Source: Streptomyces sp. WP-1 (GTDB taxonomy: Bacteria; Actinomycetota; Actinomycetes; Streptomycetales; Streptomycetaceae). From it: a DNA stretch of 64,000 bases. Location: contig NZ_CP123923.1 of assembly GCF_030450125.1 (NCBI RefSeq), positions 372,001 through 436,000 of the forward strand. Direction: 5' to 3'. Below, piece after piece: positions 9,390 to 17,565 of this stretch. The notes under the pieces were generated by a model. The model was not told where the DNA came from, ran no database searches, and worked only from the letters and a program-made list of their open reading frames with translations. The translations under genes were made by a program, and so were the position numbers. Every line of letters begins with the position of its first letter. Within the stretch, counting starts at the first letter, position 1.

Positions 9390-9507
9390 GGCTGCCGGTC
9401 CTTCCGGATTTTGGGCGGTGTGGTGCGGGGTCAGGCGGTGGTGGTGCGGGGCATGGGTGTTCTCCTCATGGGGGTCGTCGGTCGGGGACGGGGGCGGGGC
9501 AGACCCG

Positions 9508-10944
9508 CTACGCGGCGGGGGTACGGCTCGTGCGCAGGGCCAGGGTGAGCGGGGCGCCGCAGCATAGACCGGCCGCGATGGCGAAGACGGCGACGCGTAT
9601 GCCGGTGAGCTGGTGTTCGTCCGGCGGGCCCTGGCCGGTGCCCGAGGACAGGGCGACCAGGAGAGCGAGCCCGATCGCGCCGCCCACCTGGAGGGTGGTG
9701 GACGCCATACCGGAGGCCACCCCCTGGTCCTCGGCGGCCACTCCGGAGGCGGCGGCGATCCACATGCCGGTCCAGGCGGCGCCCTGCCCGACCCCCAGGA
9801 GCACGATGCCGGGCAGCAGCAGGGAGTACGGCCCGTGCCCGGTGAGCGCGAGTCCGAGCACGACGGCCCCGCCCGCGCCCAGCGCCATGCCGCCGCCCAG
9901 CACCCGCCCCGACCCGGCTCGGGCCACGGCCAGTTCACCGGCCTTGGTACCCAGGGCGGTCACCACGGCGGGGACGAGGAACGCGAGGCCGGTCGTGAAC
10001 GCGCCGTAGCCGCGCACGTTCTGGAAGTAGAGGGTCATGAAGTACGGCAGTGAGCTGAACGTCGCGCTGTAGAGGGCGGTGAGCCCCATCGCCGCGCGCA
10101 GCCCCCGGTGGGTGAACAGCCGTACCGGCACCAGCGGATCGCGCGCCCGGGCCTCCACGACCGCGAAGGCGGCCAGCAGGGTGACCGCGAGTGCGGCGCC
10201 GAGCAGCACGGACGAGCTTGCCCAGCCCGACTCGGGGGCGCGCACCAGCGAGAACACCAGGAGCGTGATGCCCCCGGTGCCGAGCAGGGCGCCCGTCACG
10301 TCGTACCGGCGAGGACCGGTGCGCGGGCCGTCTCCCGGGAAGAGCCGCCACCCCGCCCATGCCAGTGCCCCCGCCAAGGGCACGTTGACGAAGAAGACGG
10401 ACCGCCAGCCGAACGCCTCCACGAGCACGCCGCCCAGCAGCGAGCCGAAGCAGAGGCCGCCGGCCCCGGCGGCGCCCCACACCGCCACCGCGCGGTTGCG
10501 GGCGGGGCCCTCCGCGTACAGGGTGTTGATCAGGGCGAGGGTGGCCGGGAACAGCAGTGAGCCGCCGATGCCCTGTGCCGCGCGGACGGTGATCAGGGCG
10601 CCCGCCGACTCGGCCAGGCCGCCCACCAGCGAGGACCCCGCGTACAGGAGGGCCGCGGCGACGAAGGTCCGGCGCCGTCCCAGCAGATCGGCCGTGCGGC
10701 CGCCCAGCAGGAGGAAGCCGCCCGTCGTCACGACATAGGCGCTCACCACCCACTGGAGGTCGTGCGGGGCGAAGCCGAGACCGGCGCCTATGTCGGGAAG
10801 GGCGACGTAGACGATGTTGTAGTCGAGCGCGATGACCAGCTGGGCCAGCGCCAGGACGAGCAGGGAGAGCCCCCGCACATCCTTGCCAATGCCCTTGCGT
10901 GGCAATGGAGTTGTCCGCCCGGTCGGTTCGCCGTTGTTTCCCAC
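9508..10944 (-). CDS. MFS exporter (DHA2/QacA-like), first gene of the isonitrile operon, possibly leaderless
   Basis: 478 residues from the GTG at 10944. It is a hydrophobic multi-span permease with DHA2 signatures: [16 protein letters not shown] in helix 1, [13 protein letters not shown] in the 2-3 loop and [18 protein letters not shown] (motif C region). Likely job: export of the isonitrile lipopeptide, or re-import of its metal complex; direction cannot be read from sequence. An ORF in this frame extends to an ATG at 11028, but the ECF-type promoter at 10947-10980 sits inside that extension. The GTG at 10944 is 7 nt after CGACTA, exactly where transcription should begin, so the message may start with its start codon. 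TTG and GTG codons further in are alternatives. Confidence 0.85.
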   Translation of the reverse strand: MGNNGEPTGRTTPLPRKGIGKDVRGLSLLVLALAQLVIALDYNIVYVALPDIGAGLGFAPHDLQWVVSAYVVTTGGFLLLGGRTADLLGRRRTFVAAALLYAGSSLVGGLAESAGALITVRAAQGIGGSLLFPATLALINTLYAEGPARNRAVAVWGAAGAGGLCFGSLLGGVLVEAFGWRSVFFVNVPLAGALAWAGWRLFPGDGPRTGPRRYDVTGALLGTGGITLLVFSLVRAPESGWASSSVLLGAALAVTLLAAFAVVEARARDPLVPVRLFTHRGLRAAMGLTALYSATFSSLPYFMTLYFQNVRGYGAFTTGLAFLVPAVVTALGTKAGELAVARAGSGRVLGGGMALGAGGAVVLGLALTGHGPYSLLLPGIVLLGVGQGAAWTGMWIAAASGVAAEDQGVASGMASTTLQVGGAIGLALLVALSSGTGQGPPDEHQLTGIRVAVFAIAAGLCCGAPLTLALRTSRTPAA

Positions 10945-10946
10945 AC

Positions 10947-10980
10947 CGCAGTAGTCGCACGCCCCTGCCGTCGAGTTCCC
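10947..10980 (-). promoter_or_regulatory. ECF-sigma-type promoter of the isonitrile operon
   Basis: On the minus strand: GGGAACTCGACG, then 11 unrelated bases, then CGACTACTGCG. GGAAC is the classic ECF -35 core, and CGAC lies 17 bases further on as -10. The same two blocks with the same spacing recur at 16027-16060 before the copper ATPase operon, while the central 11 bases differ. That is the pattern of a shared promoter and not of a duplicated gene. The sigma gene lies just upstream. Confidence 0.8.
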
Positions 10981-11056
10981 GGCGGCACGGTCCCCTGCCG
11001 AGGACCGTGCCGCCACATACGCGGTCAAGGACGTCCGGCCCCGAGCGGGCCCGGGG

Positions 11057-11659
11057 TCAGCCGGCGAGGCTGCTCGCCGACTCGGCCTCCCGCAGCACCC
11101 GTTCGAGACTCGCGCGGGCTCGGGAGACCCGGGAGCGGACCGTGCCGACGGGACAGCCGACGAACCCGGCCGCCTCCTCGTACGACAGCCCGACCACCTG
11201 GGTCAGCAGGAACGCCTCCCGGCGCTCGTCGGGCAGGGTCTCCAGGAGGTCGAGCAGGGCGATGCCGTCGTCGAAGCCCGGCAGGCCGCGGGGCTGGGTG
11301 CCCTCCACCGCCGTCTGCCAGTCGACGGTGTCCGCGATCCGGGGGCGGACCGCGGCGCGGCGCAGACTGTCGGCGACCGCGCGGCGCGCGATGGAGAGCA
11401 GCCAGGTACGGGCCGAGGCCCGGCCCTCGTAGCGGTGCAGGCTGCCGAACGCCCGCGCGAAGGTGTCCTGGGTCAGATCGTGGGCGGTCTGGGGATCGCC
11501 GCTGAGGTAGGTGACGTACCGCAGGACGTCGGCGTGCAGGGCGCGGACGAAGTGGTCGGCGGCGTCGGGGTCTCCACCTCGGGCGGCCAGCGCCCAGGCG
11601 GTCGCCGACGCGTCCACGGAGGCACGATCCGCCCGTGGAACGGGCATGACAGAGATCAT
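11057..11659 (-). CDS. ECF RNA polymerase sigma factor, SigC-like
   Basis: 200 residues from the ATG at 11659, chosen for the upstream gaaggac; an ORF start at 11716 lacks a site. Region 2 spans about residues 25-95 (VLRYVTYLSG, DLTQDTFARAF, SARTWLLSIARRAVAD). Region 4 spans about 135-190 (LPDERREAFLLTQVVGLSYEEAAG and CPVGTVRSRVSRAR). The wording of these blocks is close to what I recall of mycobacterial SigC, which controls the nrp isonitrile operon and the copper ATPase gene ctpB. No anti-sigma gene with a zinc-binding or membrane-anchor pattern follows it; SigC also has no known cognate anti-sigma. It lies between the copper genes and the isonitrile operon and probably drives both promoters described here. 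Confidence 0.9.
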   Translation of the reverse strand: MISVMPVPRADRASVDASATAWALAARGGDPDAADHFVRALHADVLRYVTYLSGDPQTAHDLTQDTFARAFGSLHRYEGRASARTWLLSIARRAVADSLRRAAVRPRIADTVDWQTAVEGTQPRGLPGFDDGIALLDLLETLPDERREAFLLTQVVGLSYEEAAGFVGCPVGTVRSRVSRARASLERVLREAESASSLAG

Positions 11660-11877
11660 CGTGAGATGTCCTTCTCGGGTCTTCCGGGGCCGGACCCGCA
11701 CAGGGGCACGGCTCACCGGGGCATGGGGTGCGCCCGTACGCGGAGGTAGGGCGATGCCCGGAGCCCGTGGGGAACGGTCCGCTCACGGCGGCGCGTGGGG
11801 GTGCCGAGCAGAGGAGCGTGGGCACACCCGCGCGCGAGAACACCGCAGGACGAGGGGCTCCGGTGGATCCGGCTGTC

Positions 11878-12654
11878 TCAGCGGACAGCGGCACCCGCGG
11901 GCGGCCCCCGGAAGGTGAGGGAACAGCACAGGAGCAGACGCACCGGGGCGGGCGCGTCGACGGCGCGGCGCCGGTGTACGCCGGGGCGGCGGTACGGCGT
12001 GGGGAGCGCCCCGAGCAGCAGCCGCAGCGGGGCCGCCAGCCAGGCCGCCGTCGCCCGCAGGACGCGGAAGACGGCCCGCTCACCGTAGGCGAGCCACAGC
12101 CCGCACAGGACAGCGGCGAGGACGTGGGCGGCGAGCATGCCGACCGAGGCCGCGCCGCTCATGCCGGCCATGTCGTGCAGGGCGCCGGGAGCGGCCATCC
12201 CGTGGGCCGTGTGGGCCGCGTGACCGGCGGACCCCATGTCCATCCCGCCCATGGAGCCCATGTCCATCCTCATGGAACCCATGGAGCCCATGCCCATCGC
12301 GCCGTTGCCCATCGAGCCCATTGAGTGCATCGAGCCCATGTGCGGGGCGGCCGGGTCCGTCTGCGGACCGCCGTGGGACATGGCCGCGGGGCCGGACGCC
12401 GAGGACTGCGCCAGTGAGAAGGTCTCGTGAAGCACCATCTGGGCGGCGGTCACGACCGCGACGATCGACGTGCGGCCGCGCTCCCGTCCGGCCAGCAGCC
12501 AGCCCGCCGCGCCGGTCCCGAGCGCGCCCGCGGCCATGGCCCACCAGGGGACGGGGGTTCCCGACATGGTCGCGTGGCCGAGGGCGGCCAGCAGCACGCA
12601 GGCCGCGGCGAACACGCCGGCCCGCGCTGTACGGCACCACCCCGGGACAGTCAT
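11878..12654 (-). CDS. Membrane protein with Met/His-rich loop, probable copper-binding
   Basis: 258 residues. Two or three N-terminal membrane segments (about 14-32, 36-56, 62-80) are followed by an extracytoplasmic-looking loop (about 90-160). The loop is packed with Met, Gly, Ser and His (HMGSMHSMGSMG, MGGMDMGSAGHAAHTAHGM), the kind of MxxM/MxM ligand array used for Cu(I). A further membrane helix (about 165-185) follows, and an Arg-rich tail. It shares orientation with the PCuAC and copper ATPase genes upstream and the sigma factor downstream. By position it occupies the place of the CopD-like Rv0102 in mycobacteria, but I see no clear CopD motif. Its role in periplasmic copper capture or sensing is an inference. 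Confidence 0.75.
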   Translation of the reverse strand: MTVPGWCRTARAGVFAAACVLLAALGHATMSGTPVPWWAMAAGALGTGAAGWLLAGRERGRTSIVAVVTAAQMVLHETFSLAQSSASGPAAMSHGGPQTDPAAPHMGSMHSMGSMGNGAMGMGSMGSMRMDMGSMGGMDMGSAGHAAHTAHGMAAPGALHDMAGMSGAASVGMLAAHVLAAVLCGLWLAYGERAVFRVLRATAAWLAAPLRLLLGALPTPYRRPGVHRRRAVDAPAPVRLLLCCSLTFRGPPAGAAVR

Positions 12655-12871
12655 AGCCCGCTCATCCTCGCACCCGGAGTCCGACCGTCGGCAGGGGGGA
12701 GGCAGGAACCCTCGCCTTCCGGTTCGCGCCCCTCGCCGACCTCACCGACCTCGGCGACCCCGCCGACTCCACCAACTTCGCCGACTTCGCCGAGTTCGCC
12801 GAGTTCGCCGACCAGGAGGCGCGGTACAACTCACGCCAGCCACAAGGCAACTCGGGAAGCACAGAAAACGA

Positions 12872-13414
12872 CTACCGGAACGCCACCGTGCCCGGCCGCA
12901 CCACCACGGCCAGAACCGTGACCGGTCCGCCGCGCCGGAACTCCAGGGTGAACGGCACGCGATCCCCGGCGTACCACGCCCCCGAGGGAACCGGCACGGT
13001 GAGGTCGATCCCGGTCGGCGACATGCGGAGGTCCTCGCCCGCCGCGACGGAGACGGAGTCGATCGCGGACCGGTAGGCCGTGTTGCCCGCCGTCATACGG
13101 TGCTGGGAGAGCGTGACCGCGCCGGGAACGTCCCGCGCGGTGACCCGTACGAGCGTGTCGGCGGAGCCGCCCTCATTGGCGACGCGGAAGAACGCCGCCG
13201 TCTCCGGGACCCCGACGGACGGCAGCAGGACCCGCCCCTCGGTGACACGGATCCGCGCCGGGCTGCCCGCGCGGCCCGCGCCGACCCAGACGGCCAGCCC
13301 CACCAGCGCCGTACAACATGCCACGACGGGCACCAGGACGGCCAGGGTGCCGTCCCTCAGCCGCCGCCGGCCGAGACCCCTCAGGGAGGAGGCCCGGTCC
13401 ATGATCCGCTTCAT
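12872..13414 (-). CDS. PCuAC-like (DUF461) copper chaperone, membrane-anchored, degenerate metal site
   Basis: 180 residues with a start (ATG 13414) overlapping the copper ATPase stop by 4 nt. An N-terminal anchor helix (about 20-45, TLAVLVPVVACCTALVGLAVWVG) precedes one PCuAC cupredoxin-like domain: ETAAFFRVANEGGSADTLV, SQHRMTAG, VAAGEDLRMSPTGIDLTV. The family carries Cu(I) in the cell envelope to cytochrome oxidase or other acceptors, using two His/Met pairs. The first pair survives as HRM. The second, normally GxHxM after the PxG turn, reads GIDLTV here, so those ligands are missing. It may bind copper weakly or act only as a partner protein. The 217 bp behind it hold a 9-bp ttcgccgag-type repeat and no convincing gene. 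Confidence 0.82.
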   Translation of the reverse strand: MKRIMDRASSLRGLGRRRLRDGTLAVLVPVVACCTALVGLAVWVGAGRAGSPARIRVTEGRVLLPSVGVPETAAFFRVANEGGSADTLVRVTARDVPGAVTLSQHRMTAGNTAYRSAIDSVSVAAGEDLRMSPTGIDLTVPVPSGAWYAGDRVPFTLEFRRGGPVTVLAVVVRPGTVAFR

Positions 13415-15720
13415 CGCACGACCGCCTTCCCGCCGCGCGTCCCCCGCGTCCCCCGCGTCCCGCGCGCCCGGCTTCGGGCCCCTGACGGCTGCCAGCCCCG
13501 CAGCCGCAGGCTGTTCGCCACCACGAGCACGGAGCTCACCGACATCGCCGCGGCCGCGACCATGGGATCGAGCAGGCCGACCATGGCCAGCGGCACGGTG
13601 ACGACGTTGTAGCCGAACGCCCAGGCCAGGTTGGCCCGGATCGTGCCCAGGGTGCGCCGGGCCAGGCGCACCGCGTCCACCAGGGCCTCGATGTCCCCCC
13701 GGGCCAGCGTCAGGTCGGCCGCGCCGATGGCCACGTCGGCGCCGCCGCCCATGGCGATGCCCAGATCGGCACCGGCGAGCGCGGCGGCGTCGTTCACCCC
13801 GTCGCCCACCACCGCGACCCGAGCGCCCCGCTGCCTCAACTCCCGCACGAGGGCGGCCTTGCCCTCGGGAGTGCAACGGGCGTGCACCTCGTCGACACCG
13901 AGCGCGGCGGCGACGGCCGCGGCGGGCGCCTCGCGGTCGCCGGTGGCCAGCACCGGGCGGATGCCGAGCCGGCGCAGCCGGTCCACGGCCCGGTAGCTGC
14001 CGGGGCGCAGCACATCGCCGACGGCGATCAGCGCCTCGGCCCGGCCGTCCACCCGTACCAGGACCGGTGTGTGCGCGGCCTCCTCCGCCGCGGCCAGCGC
14101 TTCGGCCAACGCGCGCGGCAATCGACCGCCCGGCGCCCCCACCTCGACGACCAGGCCGTCCACCCGGCCGCTGACCCCGTGCCCGGGGAGGGCGGCGAAA
14201 TCCGTGACGTCCGGGAGAGACCCAGGTTCGCCCCTACGGCGCGCGTACGCGGTGACGGCCTGTCCGATCGGATGCTCGGAGCCCTGCTCCACGGCCCCGG
14301 CCAGCCGTACCAGCGCGTCCTGCCCGCGCCCGCCCGGCAGCGCGGTCACCCGGGCCACCGTCATACGGCCGGTGGTCAACGTGCCGGTCTTGTCGAGGAC
14401 GACCGTGTCCACCTGCCGAAGGGCTTCCAGCGTCTGCGGTCCCCGCACCAGCACGCCCAGTTGCGCCCCGCGCCCGGTGGCGGCCATCAGGGCGGTCGGT
14501 GTGGCCAGCCCCAGCGCGCACGGGCAGGCCACGACGAGGACGGCCACGCAGGCGGTGAGGGCCGCCTGCGGATCGGCTCCGGCTCCCAGCCAGAACCCGA
14601 GGACGGTCACCGCGAGGGCGAGGACGGCGGGTACGAACACTCCGGCGACCGTGTCGGCCAGCCGCTGCGCCCGCGCCTTGCCGGTCTGGGCCTCCGTGAC
14701 GAGACGGGTGATCCGCGCCAGCCGGATGTCCGCGCCGACCGCCGTGGCCGCCACGAACAGCAGTCCGCCGGCGTTGACGGCGCCGCCGACCAGAGCCGAG
14801 CCGGGGCCCACCTCCACGGGCTCGCTCTCGCCGGTGACCAGGGACAGATCCACGGCGGAGGTGCCCCGCACCACCCGTCCGTCGGTCGCGACCCGCTCCC
14901 CCGGGCGCACCACGAAGGTCTGCCCCACCCGCAGCCGCTCGATCGGGATCGACCGCTCGCCGGACTCGTCCCGTACCGACACCTTCTTGGCCGCCAGTTC
15001 GGCGAGCGACCGCAGCGCCGCCCCGGTCCCCCGCCGGGCCCGCCCCTCCAGGAACCGCCCGGTCAGCACGAACAGCGGGACGCTCACGGCCGCTTCCAGA
15101 TACAGGTGCGCCATGCCGTCCGACGCTGCGGGCAGGAGGCTGAACGACATCCGCGTCCCGGGCCGGCCCGCCCCGCCGAAGAACAGCGCGTACGCCGACC
15201 ACGCGAACGACGCGACGGTCCCCAGCGAGACCAGGGTGTCCATCGTGGCCGTCGAGTGGCGCAGGCCCCGCAGCGCCCTGACGTGGAACGGCCAGGCGCT
15301 CCATACGGCCACCGGGGCGGCCAGCACGAAGCACAGCCACTGCCAATCACGGAACTGCAGGGCCGGCACCATCGAGAGCACCAGCACCGGTACGGCCAGC
15401 AGCGCGGTGACCGTGATCCGTTCCCGCTCGCGCCGGTCCGCGGCCTCCTCCTCGTCCGGCGCCTCGGGGCCCTCGTCGTCCTCGCTCACCGGCAACGCGG
15501 CCTGGTACCCGGCCTGTTCGACCGCGGCGACGAGGCTGTCGGGCGCGGTGTCGGCCGGGTGGCTGACCCGGGCGAGTCCCGTGGCGAGGTTGACCGTGGC
15601 CGTGACGCCCGCCAGCTTGCCGAGTTTCCTCTCCACGCGCCGGACACAGGCCGCGCAGGTCATCCCGCCGACGGTGATGTCCGTGACGACGCGTTCCGCC
15701 GCCGGTTCGAGAGCGGTCAC
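13411..15720 (-). CDS. P1B-type copper-translocating ATPase (CopA/CtpA/CtpB-like)
   Basis: 769 residues. An N-terminal heavy-metal domain carries GMTCAACV (about 19-26). The transmembrane metal motif is CPCALGLATP, the phosphorylation site DKTGTLTTG, and the hinge VGDGVNDAAALAGADLG. The CPC triad with an MxCAAC domain marks Cu(I) as cargo. In most bacteria such pumps export copper, but relatives such as mycobacterial CtpB and CtaP-like pumps serve metallation of envelope enzymes. The GTG start overlaps the preceding small gene by 4 nt (GTGA) and the stop overlaps the PCuAC gene, so at least three genes form one translation unit. Transcription probably comes from the ECF-type promoter at 16027-16060. 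Confidence 0.94.
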   Translation of the reverse strand: MTALEPAAERVVTDITVGGMTCAACVRRVERKLGKLAGVTATVNLATGLARVSHPADTAPDSLVAAVEQAGYQAALPVSEDDEGPEAPDEEEAADRRERERITVTALLAVPVLVLSMVPALQFRDWQWLCFVLAAPVAVWSAWPFHVRALRGLRHSTATMDTLVSLGTVASFAWSAYALFFGGAGRPGTRMSFSLLPAASDGMAHLYLEAAVSVPLFVLTGRFLEGRARRGTGAALRSLAELAAKKVSVRDESGERSIPIERLRVGQTFVVRPGERVATDGRVVRGTSAVDLSLVTGESEPVEVGPGSALVGGAVNAGGLLFVAATAVGADIRLARITRLVTEAQTGKARAQRLADTVAGVFVPAVLALAVTVLGFWLGAGADPQAALTACVAVLVVACPCALGLATPTALMAATGRGAQLGVLVRGPQTLEALRQVDTVVLDKTGTLTTGRMTVARVTALPGGRGQDALVRLAGAVEQGSEHPIGQAVTAYARRRGEPGSLPDVTDFAALPGHGVSGRVDGLVVEVGAPGGRLPRALAEALAAAEEAAHTPVLVRVDGRAEALIAVGDVLRPGSYRAVDRLRRLGIRPVLATGDREAPAAAVAAALGVDEVHARCTPEGKAALVRELRQRGARVAVVGDGVNDAAALAGADLGIAMGGGADVAIGAADLTLARGDIEALVDAVRLARRTLGTIRANLAWAFGYNVVTVPLAMVGLLDPMVAAAAMSVSSVLVVANSLRLRGWQPSGARSRARGTRGTRGTRGGKAVVR

Positions 15721-15965
15721 TCACCGCTCCCATGGCTCATCCCGGGCATGTCGCCATTGCCACCGCCGCCCCCGCCGTCCCCGCCACTCCCGCCGCTCCC
15801 GGTGCCGTGCATGCCGGGCGCCACCGGCCCGACCGCCGCGCCGACGGCGTAGGACGCCGCGAACAGCAGCATCAGCAGGAGCAGGAATCCACAGAGCGCG
15901 GGAGGCGGCAGCAGCTTGCCACGGGTCGTACCGGGGGAGCGGGGTGACAACGGAATATCGGCCAT
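15717..15965 (-). CDS. Small single-span membrane protein with Met/His tail
   Basis: 82 residues from the ATG at 15965 (site aggaagg, 6 nt spacing). It has a cytoplasmic Pro/Arg start, one membrane helix (about 24-48) and a Gly-rich outer tail ending GDMPGMSHGSGE, plus PGMHGTG near the helix. The Met and His residues are placed like Cu(I) ligands. As first gene of the copper ATPase operon it may pass copper to, or sense it for, the pump; no enzyme function is suggested. No named family is recognised. It is the gene directly behind the second ECF-type promoter, with about 55 nt of leader. Confidence 0.75.
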   Translation of the reverse strand: MADIPLSPRSPGTTRGKLLPPPALCGFLLLLMLLFAASYAVGAAVGPVAPGMHGTGSGGSGGDGGGGGGNGDMPGMSHGSGE

Positions 15966-16026
15966 GCCCGACCTTCCTGGTCCCATCGGACCGTCGTGCG
16001 AGAGATGGCGGTGGAAGCCGTACCGT

Positions 16027-16060
16027 CGCAGTAGTCGGACCGGTGGAGCGTCGAGTTCCG
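16027..16060 (-). promoter_or_regulatory. ECF-sigma-type promoter of the copper ATPase operon
   Basis: Minus strand: CGGAACTCGACG, 11 other bases, CGACTACTGCG. The outer blocks match those at 10947-10980 (22 bases identical at the same spacing). GGAAC and CGAC are 17 bases apart. The predicted transcript starts about 55 nt before the small membrane protein gene. Confidence 0.8.
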
Positions 16061-16153
16061 GGACGTGATCGTGACGTACGCCATAACGGCCGCACCGGCG
16101 GCACGCATCGGCGACGTCGGCAGCTCACGGAAGTCCGCGACGCGGCCGCAGCG

Positions 16154-17245
16154 TCAGCCGCCCTCGCCGAGCCGGCCCGCCCACCTCTCCTCCACCCTGG
16201 CCAGCCGCCAGTACGCCAGCGCCGCCGCCCACACGACCACGAACAGGCCGACGATGACGTACCCCACGTTGTCCAGGTCCAGTCCGGCGATCCAGCCGGT
16301 CACCGCGTCGCTCAGATCGAGCTTCTCGCGCAGCACCCCGACCAGTTCGATGGTGCCGATCAGAAAGGCGACCGCGATGGACAGGCCGGTGATGGTCAGG
16401 TTGTAGAACACCTTGCGCACCGGGTTGGAGAACGCCCACTGGTAGGCGAAGTTCATGAAGGTGCCGTCGAGCGTGTCGAACAGGCTCATCCCCGCCGCGA
16501 ACAGCAGCGGCAGGCACAGGATCGCGTACCACGGGAGCCCGGCCGCGGCGCCGCTGCCCGCCATCACCATCAGGGTGACCTCGGTCGCGGTGTCGAAGCC
16601 GATCCCGAACAGGAAGCCCAGCGGGAACATCTGCCCGGGCCGGGTGATCGACCTGGTGAAGCGGCCCAGGATCCGGTTCATGAACCCCCGGGAATCCAGG
16701 TGCTGTTCCAGGGCGGCCTCGTCGTACCTGCCCGCTCGCATCGCCCGGAACACCCGCACGATGCCCGCGAGCGCCACCAGGTTGAGGGCCGCGATGAGGT
16801 ACAGGAAGGTCCCGGAGACGGTGGTGCCGACGACACCGAGGGTCTGGTGGGTACGGGAGTCGTCGTCGAGCAGGATCCCGGCGAGCTGTGCGCCGCCCGC
16901 GACCAGGGCCGCCATGGCGACCACCACGCTGGAATGGCCGAGCGCGAACCAGAAGCCGACCGACACCGGCCGCTTGCCGTCGGCCATCAGCTTGCGGGTG
17001 GTGTTGTCGATCGCGGCGATGTGATCGGCGTCGAACGCGTGCCGCATGCCCAGCGTGTACGCGGTCACGCCGAGGCCGATCCCGAACGCCTTGGAGCCGA
17101 CCTCGTAGTGCCCGGGCACGACCAGCAGGAACAGGATGCCGAACGCCACAACGTGCAGGGCGGCGATCACCACCAGCAGCCCGGCGGTCCGCACGGAGTC
17201 CTCGCGCCGCCAGCGAAAACGGGTCGGCTCTGCGGACAGGGTCAT
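16154..17245 (-). CDS. NiCoT-family nickel/cobalt permease (HoxN/NixA type)
   Basis: 363 residues, eight or so membrane segments. Helix 2 has the family signature RHAFDADHIAAIDNTTRK (HX4DH), needed for Ni/Co binding, and a second signature is GIGFDTATEVTL. The ATG at 17245 has ggag 8 nt upstream; a GTG at 17263 is the alternative. A cobalamin riboswitch precedes it, so expression should fall when B12 is abundant. That points to cobalt for corrin synthesis as the main cargo. It is transcribed in the same direction as the copper operon but separated from it by the promoter at 16027-16060. Confidence 0.93.
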   Translation of the reverse strand: MTLSAEPTRFRWRREDSVRTAGLLVVIAALHVVAFGILFLLVVPGHYEVGSKAFGIGLGVTAYTLGMRHAFDADHIAAIDNTTRKLMADGKRPVSVGFWFALGHSSVVVAMAALVAGGAQLAGILLDDDSRTHQTLGVVGTTVSGTFLYLIAALNLVALAGIVRVFRAMRAGRYDEAALEQHLDSRGFMNRILGRFTRSITRPGQMFPLGFLFGIGFDTATEVTLMVMAGSGAAAGLPWYAILCLPLLFAAGMSLFDTLDGTFMNFAYQWAFSNPVRKVFYNLTITGLSIAVAFLIGTIELVGVLREKLDLSDAVTGWIAGLDLDNVGYVIVGLFVVVWAAALAYWRLARVEERWAGRLGEGG

Positions 17246-17289
17246 GGGGTCACGCTCCAGCACCTCGTGGATCAGCTCGTGAAGTGCCG

Positions 17290-17462
17290 TGGCCGGTCTC
17301 CTGGCTTACGGGTGCTCGCGTGTCCGTCCCGGCCTTCCCGTCCGCCGGGCGGCGAACAGTGACCGTGCACGACGTGGGACGGATACTCCCCGATCACAGT
17401 GGCGAGGGCCGCTCCGGCATGAGCCCCGCTGAGGGCTGTCACCGGTCTTCCCGAACACCACG
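17290..17462 (-). promoter_or_regulatory. Cobalamin riboswitch
   Basis: On the minus strand the region carries the B12 box AGCCAGGAGACCGGCC (at 17291-17307) and the core GCCACTGTGATCGG (around 17391-17405). It also has GGGAAGACCGGTGA at its 5' end and GGGAAGGCCGGGACGG in the middle, in the order of the AdoCbl riboswitch. It ends about 45 nt before the Ni/Co permease start, so control is probably at translation initiation or by a terminator in between. Confidence 0.92.
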
Positions 17463-17565
17463 GCCCGCCCACCGTAGGACCGACCACCCCCTTCCGCACA
17501 ACCGGACGGTCCCCCAGGTATCCAAGATCACATCGGACCGCCGCCAGGAGGTCTCCGGCGCGTCC

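Noticed and set aside
9431..9454. Seven-codon ORF (MPRTTTA) with an aggaga site between the exporter and the ScoE-like gene, considered as a leader peptide
   Set aside because: Too short to distinguish from chance; no hairpin or codon bias supports a regulatory role.
10947..11028. N-terminal extension of the exporter to the ATG at 11028
   Set aside because: It overlaps the conserved promoter and reads as low-quality sequence before the first membrane helix.
12662..12862. 66-codon minus-strand ORF (SANSANSAKSAK repeats) between the PCuAC and Met-rich membrane genes
   Set aside because: It is made of a 9-bp repeat, has no ribosome site and no recognisable sequence; treated as spacer.
15732..15830. 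Gly/Pro-rich tract in the small membrane protein, considered as a repeat or CRISPR-like element
   Set aside because: Simple GGN codon runs in a coding sequence; no spacers or regular repeats.
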